Positions 7,842 to 16,694 of a DNA stretch of 64,000 nt are shown here, one piece after another. A model generated the notes under the pieces. The model did no database searches, was not told the origin of the DNA, and saw only the letters and a list, made by a program, of their open reading frames with translations. The position numbers and the translations under genes were made by a program. The stretch spans positions 186,001-250,000 of the forward strand of contig NZ_BAABDF010000006.1 of the NCBI RefSeq assembly GCF_039539485.1, written 5' to 3'. Source of the DNA: Celeribacter arenosi. Lineage in GTDB: Bacteria > Pseudomonadota > Alphaproteobacteria > Rhodobacterales > Rhodobacteraceae. How positions within the stretch are numbered: the first letter of the stretch is position 1; each line of letters begins with the position of its first letter.

Positions 7842-9065
7842 ATGACTTCTGCCGCGACTTCTTCCGTGATCTCTTCCGTTCTGCCGACCTACAATCGCGC
7901 CCCGCTTTCCTTCGTCAAAGGCGAAGGCTCGTGGCTGATCGAAGCAGACGGACGACGCTTTCTCGATCTCGGGGCAGGGATCGCGGTCAACACGCTGGGC
8001 CATGCCGCCCCCGAACTGGCCGCGGTGCTGAAATCGCAGGCGGACACGCTCTGGCATGTCTCCAACCTCTATAAAATCCCCGCGCAACAGGACCTCGCCG
8101 ATCTCCTCGTCGAAACCACCTTTGCCGACACCTGCTTTTTCACCAACTCGGGCACCGAGGCGGCGGAGCTGGCGATCAAAATGGCGCGCAAATTCCACCA
8201 TGACGCGGGCCATCCAGAACGCGTTGAAATCATCACCTTCTCGGGCTCCTTCCACGGCCGCTCGACCGGCGCAATTGCCGCCTCGGGTGCAGAGAAAATG
8301 GTCAAAGGCTTTGGCCCCCTGATGCCCGGTTTCATCCATCTCGACCTCGGCGACATGGACGCGCTCAAAGCCGCGATCACCGACAAAACTGCCGCCATCA
8401 TGATCGAACCGATCCAGGGCGAGGGCGGCATCCGCGTCGTCCCCGACGAAGACCTCAAGGCGATGCGCGAGATTTGCGCCAATACCGGCGCGCTCCTGAT
8501 TTTCGACGAAGTGCAGTGCGGCGTGGCGCGCACCGGCCGCCTGTTTGCACATGAATACGCAGGCGTGACACCCGACATCATGATGGTCGCCAAAGGCATC
8601 GGCGGCGGCTTTCCCCTCGGGGCCGTGCTCGCAACCGCGACCGCCGCTTCCGGCATGACCGCGGGCACCCATGGCTCGACCTATGGCGGCAACCCGCTGG
8701 GCTGCGCGGTGGGCCTCAAAGTCATGCAGATCGTCTCCGACCCCGCCTTCCTCGCCGAGGTAAACCGCAAAGCCGGCCTGTTCCGCCAAGGCCTCGAAGG
8801 CCTCGTCGCCTCCCACCCGAACGTCTTCGAAAGCGTGCGCGGGCAGGGGCTCATGCTCGGCCTCAAACTCAAAGTCGCCCCCGCCGATCTGGTGGCCAAA
8901 GCCTATGCGCAGGAACTCCTCACCGTGCCCGCCGCCGATAACGTCGTGCGCCTCCTGCCCGCGCTCAACATCCCCGATGAAGATATCGGCGAAGCGATCA
9001 AACGTCTCGACGCCGCTGCAACGGCAATGGACACGGCATCGGACACGGCATCGAACAATGGCTGA
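7842..9065 (+). CDS. argD: Acetylornithine aminotransferase
   Basis: ArgD is a PLP enzyme that converts N-acetylglutamate semialdehyde to N-acetylornithine in arginine synthesis; it often also serves lysine synthesis. The protein is 407 aa, the normal length. It has TNSGTEAAELAIK at 101-113, the SFHGR motif at 136-140, FDEVQCG at 221-227 and the Schiff-base lysine in AKGIGGG (Lys251). The frame is open 60 bases upstream, but the ATG at 7842 has AGAGGA at the right distance and fits the family start. It overlaps the following GNAT gene by eight bases. It is probably controlled by the upstream leader. Confidence 0.95.
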   Translation: MTSAATSSVISSVLPTYNRAPLSFVKGEGSWLIEADGRRFLDLGAGIAVNTLGHAAPELAAVLKSQADTLWHVSNLYKIPAQQDLADLLVETTFADTCFFTNSGTEAAELAIKMARKFHHDAGHPERVEIITFSGSFHGRSTGAIAASGAEKMVKGFGPLMPGFIHLDLGDMDALKAAITDKTAAIMIEPIQGEGGIRVVPDEDLKAMREICANTGALLIFDEVQCGVARTGRLFAHEYAGVTPDIMMVAKGIGGGFPLGAVLATATAASGMTAGTHGSTYGGNPLGCAVGLKVMQIVSDPAFLAEVNRKAGLFRQGLEGLVASHPNVFESVRGQGLMLGLKLKVAPADLVAKAYAQELLTVPAADNVVRLLPALNIPDEDIGEAIKRLDAAATAMDTASDTASNNG

Positions 9066-9543
9066 CTACCTGTTCAGACCCCTCGTGCCCGCCGACCGTG
9101 CGCGCATCGTCGCATGGTTGGCGCAGCCCCATATCGGCGGCTGGTGGCAGGACGGCGACACCGAATGGCCACTGCTCGCGGCGGAATTCGGCACCGGGCG
9201 CTGCGACATGCGGGTGGTGGAAACGGGTGGCGTGCCCTTCGCCTTCGTGCAGGATTACGACGTGCGAACATGGCCGATGCCGCAATACGACGACCTGCCT
9301 GAAGGCGCGCGCGCAATGGACACCTTCCTCGGCAACCCCGCCTATATCGGGCGTGGCCACGGGGCGGGTTACATCCGCGCGCGCGCCGATGCGCTGCTGG
9401 CGCAATTCCCGCTCGTCGCCGTTGATCCGTCGCCCGAAAACACCCGCGCAATCCGCGCCTATACCGCCGCAGGCTTTGTGCCCCGATGTACCACACCGTG
9501 CGAGGACGGCGACCCCGTCACCGTGATGACCCGTCTGCACTGA
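9058..9543 (+). CDS. GNAT acetyltransferase, aminoglycoside 6'-N-acetyltransferase-like
   Basis: This is a 161-aa GCN5-related acetyltransferase. The N-terminal FRPLVPADRARIVAWLAQPH, the WWQDGD segment and the cofactor-loop region IGRGHGAGYIRA near residues 97-108 resemble AAC(6')-type and siderophore-biosynthesis GNAT proteins. It ends with the common NTRAIRAYTAAGFVPR helix-strand. The start overlaps the end of argD by eight bases, so it is translationally coupled inside the arginine operon. A role in arginine metabolism is possible but unproven, and antibiotic resistance should not be assumed from similarity. Confidence 0.8.
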   Translation: MADYLFRPLVPADRARIVAWLAQPHIGGWWQDGDTEWPLLAAEFGTGRCDMRVVETGGVPFAFVQDYDVRTWPMPQYDDLPEGARAMDTFLGNPAYIGRGHGAGYIRARADALLAQFPLVAVDPSPENTRAIRAYTAAGFVPRCTTPCEDGDPVTVMTRLH

Positions 9544-9601
9544 CCCAGAACCAAACCAAACGGATGCGTGCCCCCGTGGTGCGCTCAGAAAGACCCAGCC
9601 G

Positions 9602-10537
9602 ATGAAACACTTCCTCGATATCTACAAAACCGACGCACATGAATTGCACCGGATCATCGAAACCGCCAAAGCGACCAAGGCCGCACGTCACGGCAAACCC
9701 AAAGGCGCCCATGACAGCGAACTGCCGCTCAAAGACAAAATGGTCGCGCTGATTTTCGAAAAACCATCGACCCGCACGCGTGTCTCCTTTGACGTCGGTG
9801 TGCGCCAGATGGGCGGTCAGACGATGATCCTGTCAGGCTCGGAAATGCAACTCGGCCACGGCGAAACCATCGCCGACACCGCGCGCGTCCTGTCGCGCTA
9901 CGTCGATATGATCATGATCCGCACGTTCGAGGAAACGACCCTGCTGGAGATGGCCGAATACGCCTCCGTGCCGGTCATCAACGGGCTCACCAACCGCACC
10001 CACCCCTGTCAAATCATGGCCGATATCCTCACCTTCGAGGAACATCGCGGCCCGATCAAAGGCAAAAAGGTGGTCTGGCTCGGCGATGGCAACAACGTCT
10101 GCGCCTCCTTCATCCACGCGGCGGGCCAGTTCGGATTTGACCTCACCTTCGGCGGTCCCGCACCGCTGGATCCCGAAAACGGCTTCGTCGAAGAAGCCCG
10201 CGCCAAAGGCGTCTCGGTCGACATCGAACGCGACGCGGAAAAAGCGGTCAAAGACGCCGACCTCGTCGTCACAGACACATGGCTTTCGATGCACGACAGC
10301 CAATCGGCCCGCGAACGGCGCCACAACATGCTGCGCCCCTACCGTGTGGACCGCAAACTGATGGCCCACGCCAAACCCGACGCGCTGTTCATGCACTGCC
10401 TGCCTGCGCACCGCGGCGAGGAAGTCACCAATAACGTCATGGACGGCCCGCAATCGGTGATCTTTGACGAGGCCGAGAACCGCCTGCACGCCCAAAAGGC
10501 GATCATGCGCTGGTGCGTCGAAGCCACCCATAGCTAA
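9602..10537 (+). CDS. argF: Ornithine carbamoyltransferase
   Basis: ArgF condenses ornithine and carbamoyl phosphate to citrulline. The 311-aa protein shows the carbamoyl-phosphate site STRTR at 56-60, HPCQ at 134-137, a DGNN motif near 162 and the ornithine site HCLPAHRGEE near residue 265. It is third in the argD operon, 58 bases after the GNAT gene, with only a weak purine-rich ribosome site. A strong terminator follows at 10573. The pairing of argD and argF as neighbours is usual in this family. Confidence 0.96.
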   Translation: MKHFLDIYKTDAHELHRIIETAKATKAARHGKPKGAHDSELPLKDKMVALIFEKPSTRTRVSFDVGVRQMGGQTMILSGSEMQLGHGETIADTARVLSRYVDMIMIRTFEETTLLEMAEYASVPVINGLTNRTHPCQIMADILTFEEHRGPIKGKKVVWLGDGNNVCASFIHAAGQFGFDLTFGGPAPLDPENGFVEEARAKGVSVDIERDAEKAVKDADLVVTDTWLSMHDSQSARERRHNMLRPYRVDRKLMAHAKPDALFMHCLPAHRGEEVTNNVMDGPQSVIFDEAENRLHAQKAIMRWCVEATHS

Positions 10538-10572
10538 CCCACCCACAGCTAAAATCTCGCGAACCACATGAA

Positions 10573-10602
10573 AAAGGCGCGTCCCGACCGGGCGCGCCTT
10601 TC
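10573..10602 (+). terminator. Terminator of the arginine operon
   Basis: The stem AAAGGCGCG / CGCGCCTTT has an inner CCC-GACC-GGG loop region and ends in TTTCT. It may also help end the convergent NUDIX transcript. Confidence 0.75.
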
Positions 10603-10625
10603 TACTCGTTCAACCTGAACGGCGA

Positions 10626-11057
10626 TCAGAAGTCCTTCAAAATCGCCTTCAATTCCGGCTCGTCCACGCGCTTGGCAGCCGTCTTCGGTGCCACCCATTC
10701 ACGGGTGCGCTCGTCGACTTCGGGATAGTCTTTTTCGAGCTTTTTGACTTTGACAGGATAAACCGTCGCCTCGACAGGCGTGGCTGTGCCGTCGTCGTGG
10801 CGTTTGTCATAGCTATAGGTGCCCACCGGTTTGCCGCGCACCTTTTCAGGGCGCACACCGGCTTCTTCCCACGCTTCCTGCGCGGCGGATTCATGGTCGG
10901 CGAGGCCGTCGATCTGCCATCCCTTCGGAATGATCCAACGTCCCGTGTCACGGGAGGTGACCAACAGGATCTCCTTGCCGTTCTTGCCTTTGCGATAGCA
11001 AAGCGCCGCAACCTGTTCGCGAGACGCGACAGTTCCGACTTTTTTCATATTACCCAT
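10626..11057 (-). CDS. NUDIX hydrolase, diphosphoinositol-phosphatase-like
   Basis: This 143-aa NUDIX protein carries RWIIPKGW before the NUDIX helix, a feature of the diadenosine-polyphosphate and diphosphoinositol hydrolase branch. The helix reads QEAWEEAGV where the consensus is REUxEExGU, so the Arg is replaced by Gln. The first consensus Glu is also replaced, by Leu. The metal-binding EE pair is present, so catalysis is likely but the substrate is unknown. ATGs at 11057 and 11048 are both possible. Neither has a good ribosome site, and the upstream strand shows a TATACA-like -10 element, so translation could be weak or leaderless. Confidence 0.82.
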   Translation of the reverse strand: MGNMKKVGTVASREQVAALCYRKGKNGKEILLVTSRDTGRWIIPKGWQIDGLADHESAAQEAWEEAGVRPEKVRGKPVGTYSYDKRHDDGTATPVEATVYPVKVKKLEKDYPEVDERTREWVAPKTAAKRVDEPELKAILKDF

Positions 11058-11232
11058 ACGGTGTACTCGTGCTCATATTTTTATTCTTGTTGACTGTATA
11101 TACCAACACTGGCGAAAAATGCAAGTTTTCTTGGTTTTGCGCGCCGCGATGTTGTCGTTTCGACTGCCTCGGGCTATGTCTGCGCTAACATCATTTCGCG
11201 CCACAAACGGGGCGCAGGGAAAGGGAAACACC

Positions 11233-12648
11233 ATGGCTCACGAAACTGTTCACGCGCGTATCGGTCTGGTCGGATTGGGTGTCATGGGGGCAAACCTCGC
11301 GCTCAATATCGCCGAAAACGGGTTTCCCATCGCGGTCTATAACCGCACAGGCTCGGTGACCGATGACTTCATGGCCTCGGCGGGCGATCTCGCCCCCGCG
11401 CTCCTGCCCGCCAAAACACCTCAGGACCTCGTGGCTTCCCTGCAATCGCCGCGCGCGATCATCATCATGGTGCAGGCCGGTGGCCCCGTCGACGCGGTGA
11501 TCGAAACGCTGCGCCCGCACCTCGAAGAGGGCGATATGATCATCGACGCGGGCAACGCCAATTTCCACGACACCCGCCGGCGCGAAGCGGCGCTGCGCGA
11601 GACCGGCATCCGGTTCTTTGGCATGGGCGTTTCGGGCGGCGAAGAGGGCGCGCGCCACGGCCCCTCGATCATGGTCGGCGGCGATCCTGCCGCCTTCGAG
11701 GCGATCCGCGACATCATCGAAGCCATCTCCGCCAAATTCAAAGGCACGCCCTGCGCGACGCATTTCGGCCCCGACGGCGCGGGCCATTTCGTTAAAACCG
11801 TCCACAACGGCATCGAATACGCCGACATGCAGATGATCGCGGAGGTCTACGGCCTCCTGCGCGACGGTCAGGACCGCGACGCGCCGGGCATCGGGGCGCT
11901 ATTTGAGTCATGGGACAAAGGCCCGCTTTCCTCCTACCTCGTTGAAATCACGGGAAAAGTCCTACAGGCGACAGACCCCGAAACCGGCCGCCCCATGGTC
12001 GAGATGATCGTCGATAGCGCGGGCCAAAAGGGCACAGGCCGCTGGACCGCGATCGAGGCGATCACGCTCGGCCAATCCCCCTCCACGATCGAGGCCGCGG
12101 TCGCTGCGCGCGCGTGGTCGGCGGCAAAACCCGCCCGCATCGACGGTGCCGCGCTCTTTGCGTCCACGGATGCGCCCGCTTTCACGCTCTCTGACGACAC
12201 GCTCGAACAGGCGCTTCTGGCCGCGAAAATCATCGCCTATGACCAAGGCTTCTCGCTCCTCGCGGCTGCCTCCGAGGCCTTCGATTGGGACATGGATCTC
12301 GCCGATTGCGCAGAGGTCTGGCGCGCGGGCTGTATCATCCGCTCCACCATGCTCGACGAAATGGCCGCCGCGATCCGCGAAGGGCTGCCCCACGGCCAGC
12401 TCATCTTCGCCCCGCGCTTTGCCGCCCGTCTGGAAACCGCCACCACGGCGCTGCGCCGTGTGGTGGCCGAGGCCGCGCTCACCGGTCTGCCCGTGCCCGC
12501 CTTCTCTGCCGCGCTGGCCTATTTCGACACCATGCGTCAGGCGCGCGGCACGGCGGATGTGATTCAGGCCCAGCGCGACTTCTTCGGCGCCCACGGCTTT
12601 GCGCGCACCGATGGCGGGGTAGGGCACCACGGCCCTTGGGGCGCCTAG
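11233..12648 (+). CDS. gnd: 6-phosphogluconate dehydrogenase (decarboxylating)
   Basis: Gnd oxidises 6-phosphogluconate to ribulose 5-phosphate with NADP+, in the oxidative pentose phosphate pathway. It is 471 aa, the usual length of the long form. It has GLVGLGVMGANLALN near the N-terminus, SGGEEGARHGPSIMVGG near residue 133 and the catalytic HFVKTVHNGIEYADMQ helix near 182. It ends FARTDGGVGHHGPWGA. The frame is open 114 bases further upstream, but ATG 11233 has an AGGGAAAGGGAAA ribosome site and matches the family start. It is monocistronic. Confidence 0.96.
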   Translation: MAHETVHARIGLVGLGVMGANLALNIAENGFPIAVYNRTGSVTDDFMASAGDLAPALLPAKTPQDLVASLQSPRAIIIMVQAGGPVDAVIETLRPHLEEGDMIIDAGNANFHDTRRREAALRETGIRFFGMGVSGGEEGARHGPSIMVGGDPAAFEAIRDIIEAISAKFKGTPCATHFGPDGAGHFVKTVHNGIEYADMQMIAEVYGLLRDGQDRDAPGIGALFESWDKGPLSSYLVEITGKVLQATDPETGRPMVEMIVDSAGQKGTGRWTAIEAITLGQSPSTIEAAVAARAWSAAKPARIDGAALFASTDAPAFTLSDDTLEQALLAAKIIAYDQGFSLLAAASEAFDWDMDLADCAEVWRAGCIIRSTMLDEMAAAIREGLPHGQLIFAPRFAARLETATTALRRVVAEAALTGLPVPAFSAALAYFDTMRQARGTADVIQAQRDFFGAHGFARTDGGVGHHGPWGA

Positions 12649-12689
12649 GCTCTAAAACCCCGCGCGCAGCCCCCGCTCAACCAATCACG

Positions 12690-13262
12690 CTAGCCGCCAA
12701 ACCCCGTGCGGCTGGCGCCAAACCCGCCGCGCGAGGCGGCCGTGGCACGGTTCATCGGCGCTTTGCCAACGGTCGATGTCGGGCGGGTGAACTGGGACGT
12801 GCCCAGTTTCGCAGCCCCCCGATTGCTCGAAAACGAACTCGTCCCCTTGGCATTGGTGAACTTCCCGTCCGGCGTTTTATAGAGCGGCTGACTGGCCGCC
12901 ATACCGGCGGTCCCGCGCATCATATTGCCGATCAGATAGCCGGCCATCAGCGGCATGAAAATGCCACCCGACCCGCCCTGCATTTCGCTGGCCTCCGCAC
13001 CACAGGCCCCCTCGCCATGCTGCTCTTCGCAGACGGCCAGACTTTCGTAGCGCGGCGCGGCCTCGATATGCAGCGTCTCCGCCTCCTCAAAGGCCATCGC
13101 GCAATCCTGCGCCGAAAACACACCGGTCTCGGTGACCGCATCGTTACAGCTTTTGAGATCGGGGAAGGCCTGCGCATCGACTTGCTCTTCGCGACACCCC
13201 GCGAGGGTGAAGGCAGCGGCACCGAGGATCGCAATAGCGACGCGGTTGGAACGTTTGGTCAT
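12690..13262 (-). CDS. DUF1190 (YgiB-like) lipoprotein
   Basis: This 190-aa protein belongs to the YgiB/DUF1190 family. MTKRSNRVAIAILGAAAFTLAGC is a lipoprotein signal with the lipidated Cys in LAGC. The mature part has paired cysteines (DLKSCNDA, SAQDCAMAF, LAVCEE, GACGAE) and a glycine-rich membrane-leaning segment (FMPLMAGYLIGNMMRG). The C-terminal tail is rich in Ser, Thr and Arg. It is 46 bases downstream of the ATP-grasp gene at 13309-14535, a pairing conserved in E. coli as ygiB-ygiC. Function is unknown. The ATG at 13262 gives the lipoprotein signal; upstream codons in frame do not. Confidence 0.85.
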   Translation of the reverse strand: MTKRSNRVAIAILGAAAFTLAGCREEQVDAQAFPDLKSCNDAVTETGVFSAQDCAMAFEEAETLHIEAAPRYESLAVCEEQHGEGACGAEASEMQGGSGGIFMPLMAGYLIGNMMRGTAGMAASQPLYKTPDGKFTNAKGTSSFSSNRGAAKLGTSQFTRPTSTVGKAPMNRATAASRGGFGASRTGFGG

Positions 13263-13308
13263 GACAATCCTGCTCTTTGGTCTGGGACGGCCCCTATCGG
13301 CGCGTCGA

Positions 13309-14535
13309 TCATGGGGCAATAAAATGCGGTTTGAAACGCGATAAATCCTGCGTGATGCGCGACCGGTCCTCGCGCACGCCGATCCCCACACAGGTCTCCC
13401 CGACAACCCACGCCCCGATCACGGGGCGAAACCCGTCGAGCTTGGGCAGCGGCGCATAGGCCTGAATGACGCGCGGATGGTCGCTATATTGGGTGTTCTG
13501 GGCCTCTTCGATGATCTGCCCGTCCTTGTAAATCGCCACCGACGCGCCCTCGCGCGACAGGATCGGTTTGCGCACATGGGCGGCTTTCAACTGCGCCTCG
13601 GCGCGCCCAAAGGCCGCGGCCACGTGGCCAGCAGCCGCCCCGCGCCCCGCCAGTGCCTCCCCGATGTCGCTCTCGAAAAACGCGGGCAACAGGTTCGGGT
13701 GACCCTCGAACATCTGCCAGAGGACGGCCAGCAGAGCCTTATTGGACACCACCGCTTTCCACGCAGGCTCAAGGAACAGACACCCCGATCCGGCGATGTG
13801 GTCGGCATATTCATCGCGCAACAGATCTTCCCACGGGTAGAGCTTGAACAGCACCCCCATGACGCGATCCTCATCGTCCAGAAACTGCCCTTCTTCGCTC
13901 AGGGCGATCTTTTGCAGATCACAGTAATGCGCCCCCAAACCCGCCTCGCGCGCGGCCCATCCCATGGCCTCCACGGTGGCATAATCTTCGGGATTGCCGC
14001 CCACGGCGGTGAAATGCAGATCGCTGTCGGGCTCGAAAACCTCACCGAACCGCGCCACCAAGGCCTCGTGAATGCCGTTGAACTGGTCGCTGCCCGCAGG
14101 CAAAACACCCGCCGCCAACTGGTCCTCGAACCACTGCCACTGAAACGACGCGCTCTCGTAGAGAGAGGTCGGCGTGTCGGCATTATACTCCAACATCTTC
14201 GCAGGCCCCGTGCCGTCATAGGCAAAATCGAACCGCCCATAAATCTCGGGGTCCGCGCGCTGCCAACTCTGCGCGACCAGATCGCGATGGGCCTCGGGGA
14301 TGGCAAACCGGTCCATCAACGCCTCGTCGGCCACGATATGGTCCACCGCCTCGCGACACATGCCATGCAATTCGCTCGCCGGATCCTCCAGATCGTTCTC
14401 GATCTGCGCCAAGGTAAATTCATACGCCGAGGTTTCGTCCCAATAGGGCTCGCCATGCATGTCGGCAAAGGTAAACCCGACCTCTTGGGCGTGCTCGCGC
14501 CACTGGGGCCTCTCGGGCAGGGTCGTTCTGCGCAT
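13309..14535 (-). CDS. Glutathionylspermidine synthase family ATP-grasp protein (YgiC-like)
   Basis: This 408-aa protein of the ATP-grasp fold resembles the synthetase half of glutathionylspermidine synthase. Recognisable family segments are RFDFAYDGTGPAKMLEYNAD (about residues 100-119), SASFQWQWF, KLYPWEDLL, FLEPAWKAVVSNKALLA and KPILSREGASV near 325. Close relatives such as YgiC and YjfC are not known to make glutathionylspermidine, so the substrate is open. It has a GAGGAGAG ribosome site and is the first gene of a two-gene unit with the YgiB-like lipoprotein, which suggests a job at the cell envelope. Confidence 0.88.
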   Translation of the reverse strand: MRRTTLPERPQWREHAQEVGFTFADMHGEPYWDETSAYEFTLAQIENDLEDPASELHGMCREAVDHIVADEALMDRFAIPEAHRDLVAQSWQRADPEIYGRFDFAYDGTGPAKMLEYNADTPTSLYESASFQWQWFEDQLAAGVLPAGSDQFNGIHEALVARFGEVFEPDSDLHFTAVGGNPEDYATVEAMGWAAREAGLGAHYCDLQKIALSEEGQFLDDEDRVMGVLFKLYPWEDLLRDEYADHIAGSGCLFLEPAWKAVVSNKALLAVLWQMFEGHPNLLPAFFESDIGEALAGRGAAAGHVAAAFGRAEAQLKAAHVRKPILSREGASVAIYKDGQIIEEAQNTQYSDHPRVIQAYAPLPKLDGFRPVIGAWVVGETCVGIGVREDRSRITQDLSRFKPHFIAP

Positions 14536-14634
14536 GCGCGCTCTCCTCGTCGTATGGGCCTCGTCGTGCGGGGAAGGTTCTAGGGGGTTTGGGGCAGGGG
14601 GGCCAGACCCGGTTTTCGCACCGCCCCGATACCG

Positions 14635-15408
14635 CTAGCCGCGCACAATCGCCGCCAACATCACCCCGCGCAGCCGCGCCACGTCATCCTCCACAGAGGC
14701 ATCCATATCGCAAATGAACGGCGCCAGTAGCGACACATGCACCGTCCCGCTGGAGGGGAACTTTTTGCCCCGCGGCAACAACCGGTCGGAATCGTGAATG
14801 ACAATCGGGCGGATCGAGCGTCCGGTTTCGCGCGCCACCAACACCGCCCCTGCCTTGAATTCACCGAGCGTTTCATTGTCCACCCGCGTGCCTTCGGGAA
14901 ACAACACCACAGAGCGGCGCTGGGGCATGTCGCGCACCGCCTCGCTCAGTGTTTCGAGCGCGATCTTGCCGCTGGAGCGATCAATCTCGACCAGACCCGC
15001 GCCCTTGAACCCCGTTCTCAACAGGGCCGCATCGCACAGCTCTTTCTTGGCCGCAAAGGTAAACCATTTCTCGTCAGGCACCGCGTCCATCAACACAAAC
15101 CCGTCCAGATGGCTGCGGTGGTTGATGACGATGATACTGCCGGTGTCGTTCTTCAATTGCTGCTTGTCGGCATGGGCCATCTCGACGCGAACGCCGAGCA
15201 ACCACAACAGCCGCGAACAGGCCCGCTTGACCACCGGCCAATACCACCCGCGAAACCCTTTGCGCCGCGCACAGACCAGCGGCACAAACGCGATGTAGAG
15301 GAAATAGAACGGCCCGAGCACAACGAGAGCCGCGCGTTTGAGAACCCGCACCACAAAAGGATCGGGTGTCGACACTGTCGTGTGATCGCTGGCGGGGCCG
15401 TTTTCCAT
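14635..15408 (-). CDS. Lysophospholipid acyltransferase (PlsC family)
   Basis: This is a 257-aa 1-acylglycerol-3-phosphate acyltransferase-like protein of the inner membrane. A hydrophobic segment lies at about 26-47. The catalytic NHRSHLD motif is at 96-102 (His97, Asp102) and the glycerol-phosphate motif FPEGTR at 170-175. The frame runs 255 bases further upstream, but the ATG at 15408 has AGGA six bases before it and gives a normal-length protein. The 211 bases between this start and the monooxygenase gene hold no gene that I can see. Confidence 0.88.
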   Translation of the reverse strand: MENGPASDHTTVSTPDPFVVRVLKRAALVVLGPFYFLYIAFVPLVCARRKGFRGWYWPVVKRACSRLLWLLGVRVEMAHADKQQLKNDTGSIIVINHRSHLDGFVLMDAVPDEKWFTFAAKKELCDAALLRTGFKGAGLVEIDRSSGKIALETLSEAVRDMPQRRSVVLFPEGTRVDNETLGEFKAGAVLVARETGRSIRPIVIHDSDRLLPRGKKFPSSGTVHVSLLAPFICDMDASVEDDVARLRGVMLAAIVRG

Positions 15409-15619
15409 GGAGTCCTGACATTCGTTGCCGTCCCGTCGGGGGTCATTGGACCCTGACTTCGGGGTGCAACTGCGATCTCGGTCGGGCGCGCCATCGGCCA
15501 CCACCCCACGTAAGACCTGCGAGACGCCCCCTCTATCGGCGAAATCGGGGCGAACTTCAACGGGGAACGCGCAGGCGCACGCGCTCCCCGCCTTTCGCAC
15601 CACGGGGGGGCGCGAAACC

Positions 15620-16615
15620 CTAGGACCCTTGCAACTGCGCCAGAACCTCTGCGGCCATTTCAAACGACCGGATGCGCGCGGCGGGATCGTGGATCATCCC
15701 CGTCACCATCAATTCATCGGGCTGGTATGTGGCGATCAGGCTCTCGAACTGGTCGCGCACCATCGCGGGCGTGCCCGTCGCCGAGACCGACAGCGCCTGT
15801 TTGACCTGCGCAAAGACCGGCGCGGGGATTTGGGCCGCGACATCGGCGCTGGGGCGGGGCAATTTACCGGGATTTCCGGTGCGCAGCCGCGCAAAGGCGA
15901 GATATTGCGAGGAACGCAGATACTCCGCCTCCGCCGCACTCTCGGCCACACAAACCCCCGCCGCCATCATGGCATAGGGGCGCTGCAGATAGGCACTCGG
16001 CTGGAACGTCGCGCGATAGACCGATAGGGCCTCGCCCAACATGTCCGGCGCGAAATGGGATGCAAAGGCATAGGGCAGCCCCAGATAGGCCGCCAATTGC
16101 GCCCCATAGAGGCTCGACCCCAAAATCCACACCGGCACCTTGGTCCCGCTGCCCGGAATGGCGCGCACGGCACCCGCATCGGTGGGCTCCTCGAAATACC
16201 CGATCAACTCCTGCACATCCTGTGGGAAGCTATCCTCGGGCGCCATGTGACGGCGCAACGCGCGCGCGGTTTTCATATCCGTCCCCGGCGCCCGCCCGAG
16301 GCCCAGATCGATCCGGTCGCCAAAAAGCGTGGCCAGCGTCCCGAACTGTTCGGCCACAATCAGCGGCGCATGGTTGGGCAACATGATCCCGCCCGCCCCG
16401 ACGCGCAGGGTCGTGGTCTGCGCGGCAACATGGCCGATCACCACCGCCGTCGCCGCACTGGCAATCCCGGGCATGTTGTGATGCTCGGCCAACCAGAACC
16501 GATGATATCCCGCCCGCTCGGCCATACGGGCCAGATCAACGGTATGGGACAGGGCATCGGCGACGGTTTTGCCCTCCGGCACGGGCGACAAATCGAGCAA
16601 TGAAAATTTCTGCAA
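15620..16615 (-). CDS. LLM-class flavin-dependent monooxygenase
   Basis: This is a 331-aa luciferase-like oxidoreductase using reduced FMN. Family motifs are FSLLDLSPVPEG at the start, FWLAEHHNMPGIAS near residue 42 and VGAGGIMLPNHAPL. LGLGRAPGTD and PVWILGSSLYGAQLAA follow. The start is a TTG at 16615 with AAAGGAG seven bases upstream; no in-frame ATG fits, and the open frame further upstream is not family sequence. Substrate unknown. It is monocistronic and lies between an acyltransferase and hrpB. Confidence 0.88.
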   Translation of the reverse strand: MQKFSLLDLSPVPEGKTVADALSHTVDLARMAERAGYHRFWLAEHHNMPGIASAATAVVIGHVAAQTTTLRVGAGGIMLPNHAPLIVAEQFGTLATLFGDRIDLGLGRAPGTDMKTARALRRHMAPEDSFPQDVQELIGYFEEPTDAGAVRAIPGSGTKVPVWILGSSLYGAQLAAYLGLPYAFASHFAPDMLGEALSVYRATFQPSAYLQRPYAMMAAGVCVAESAAEAEYLRSSQYLAFARLRTGNPGKLPRPSADVAAQIPAPVFAQVKQALSVSATGTPAMVRDQFESLIATYQPDELMVTGMIHDPAARIRSFEMAAEVLAQLQGS

Positions 16616-16694
16616 TGGGGAACTCCTTTGGGTCCCACCTAGGCCCGCACATCCCCACCGCCAAGGCTGCGTGCGAAAAATTCTCGCCCCATTC

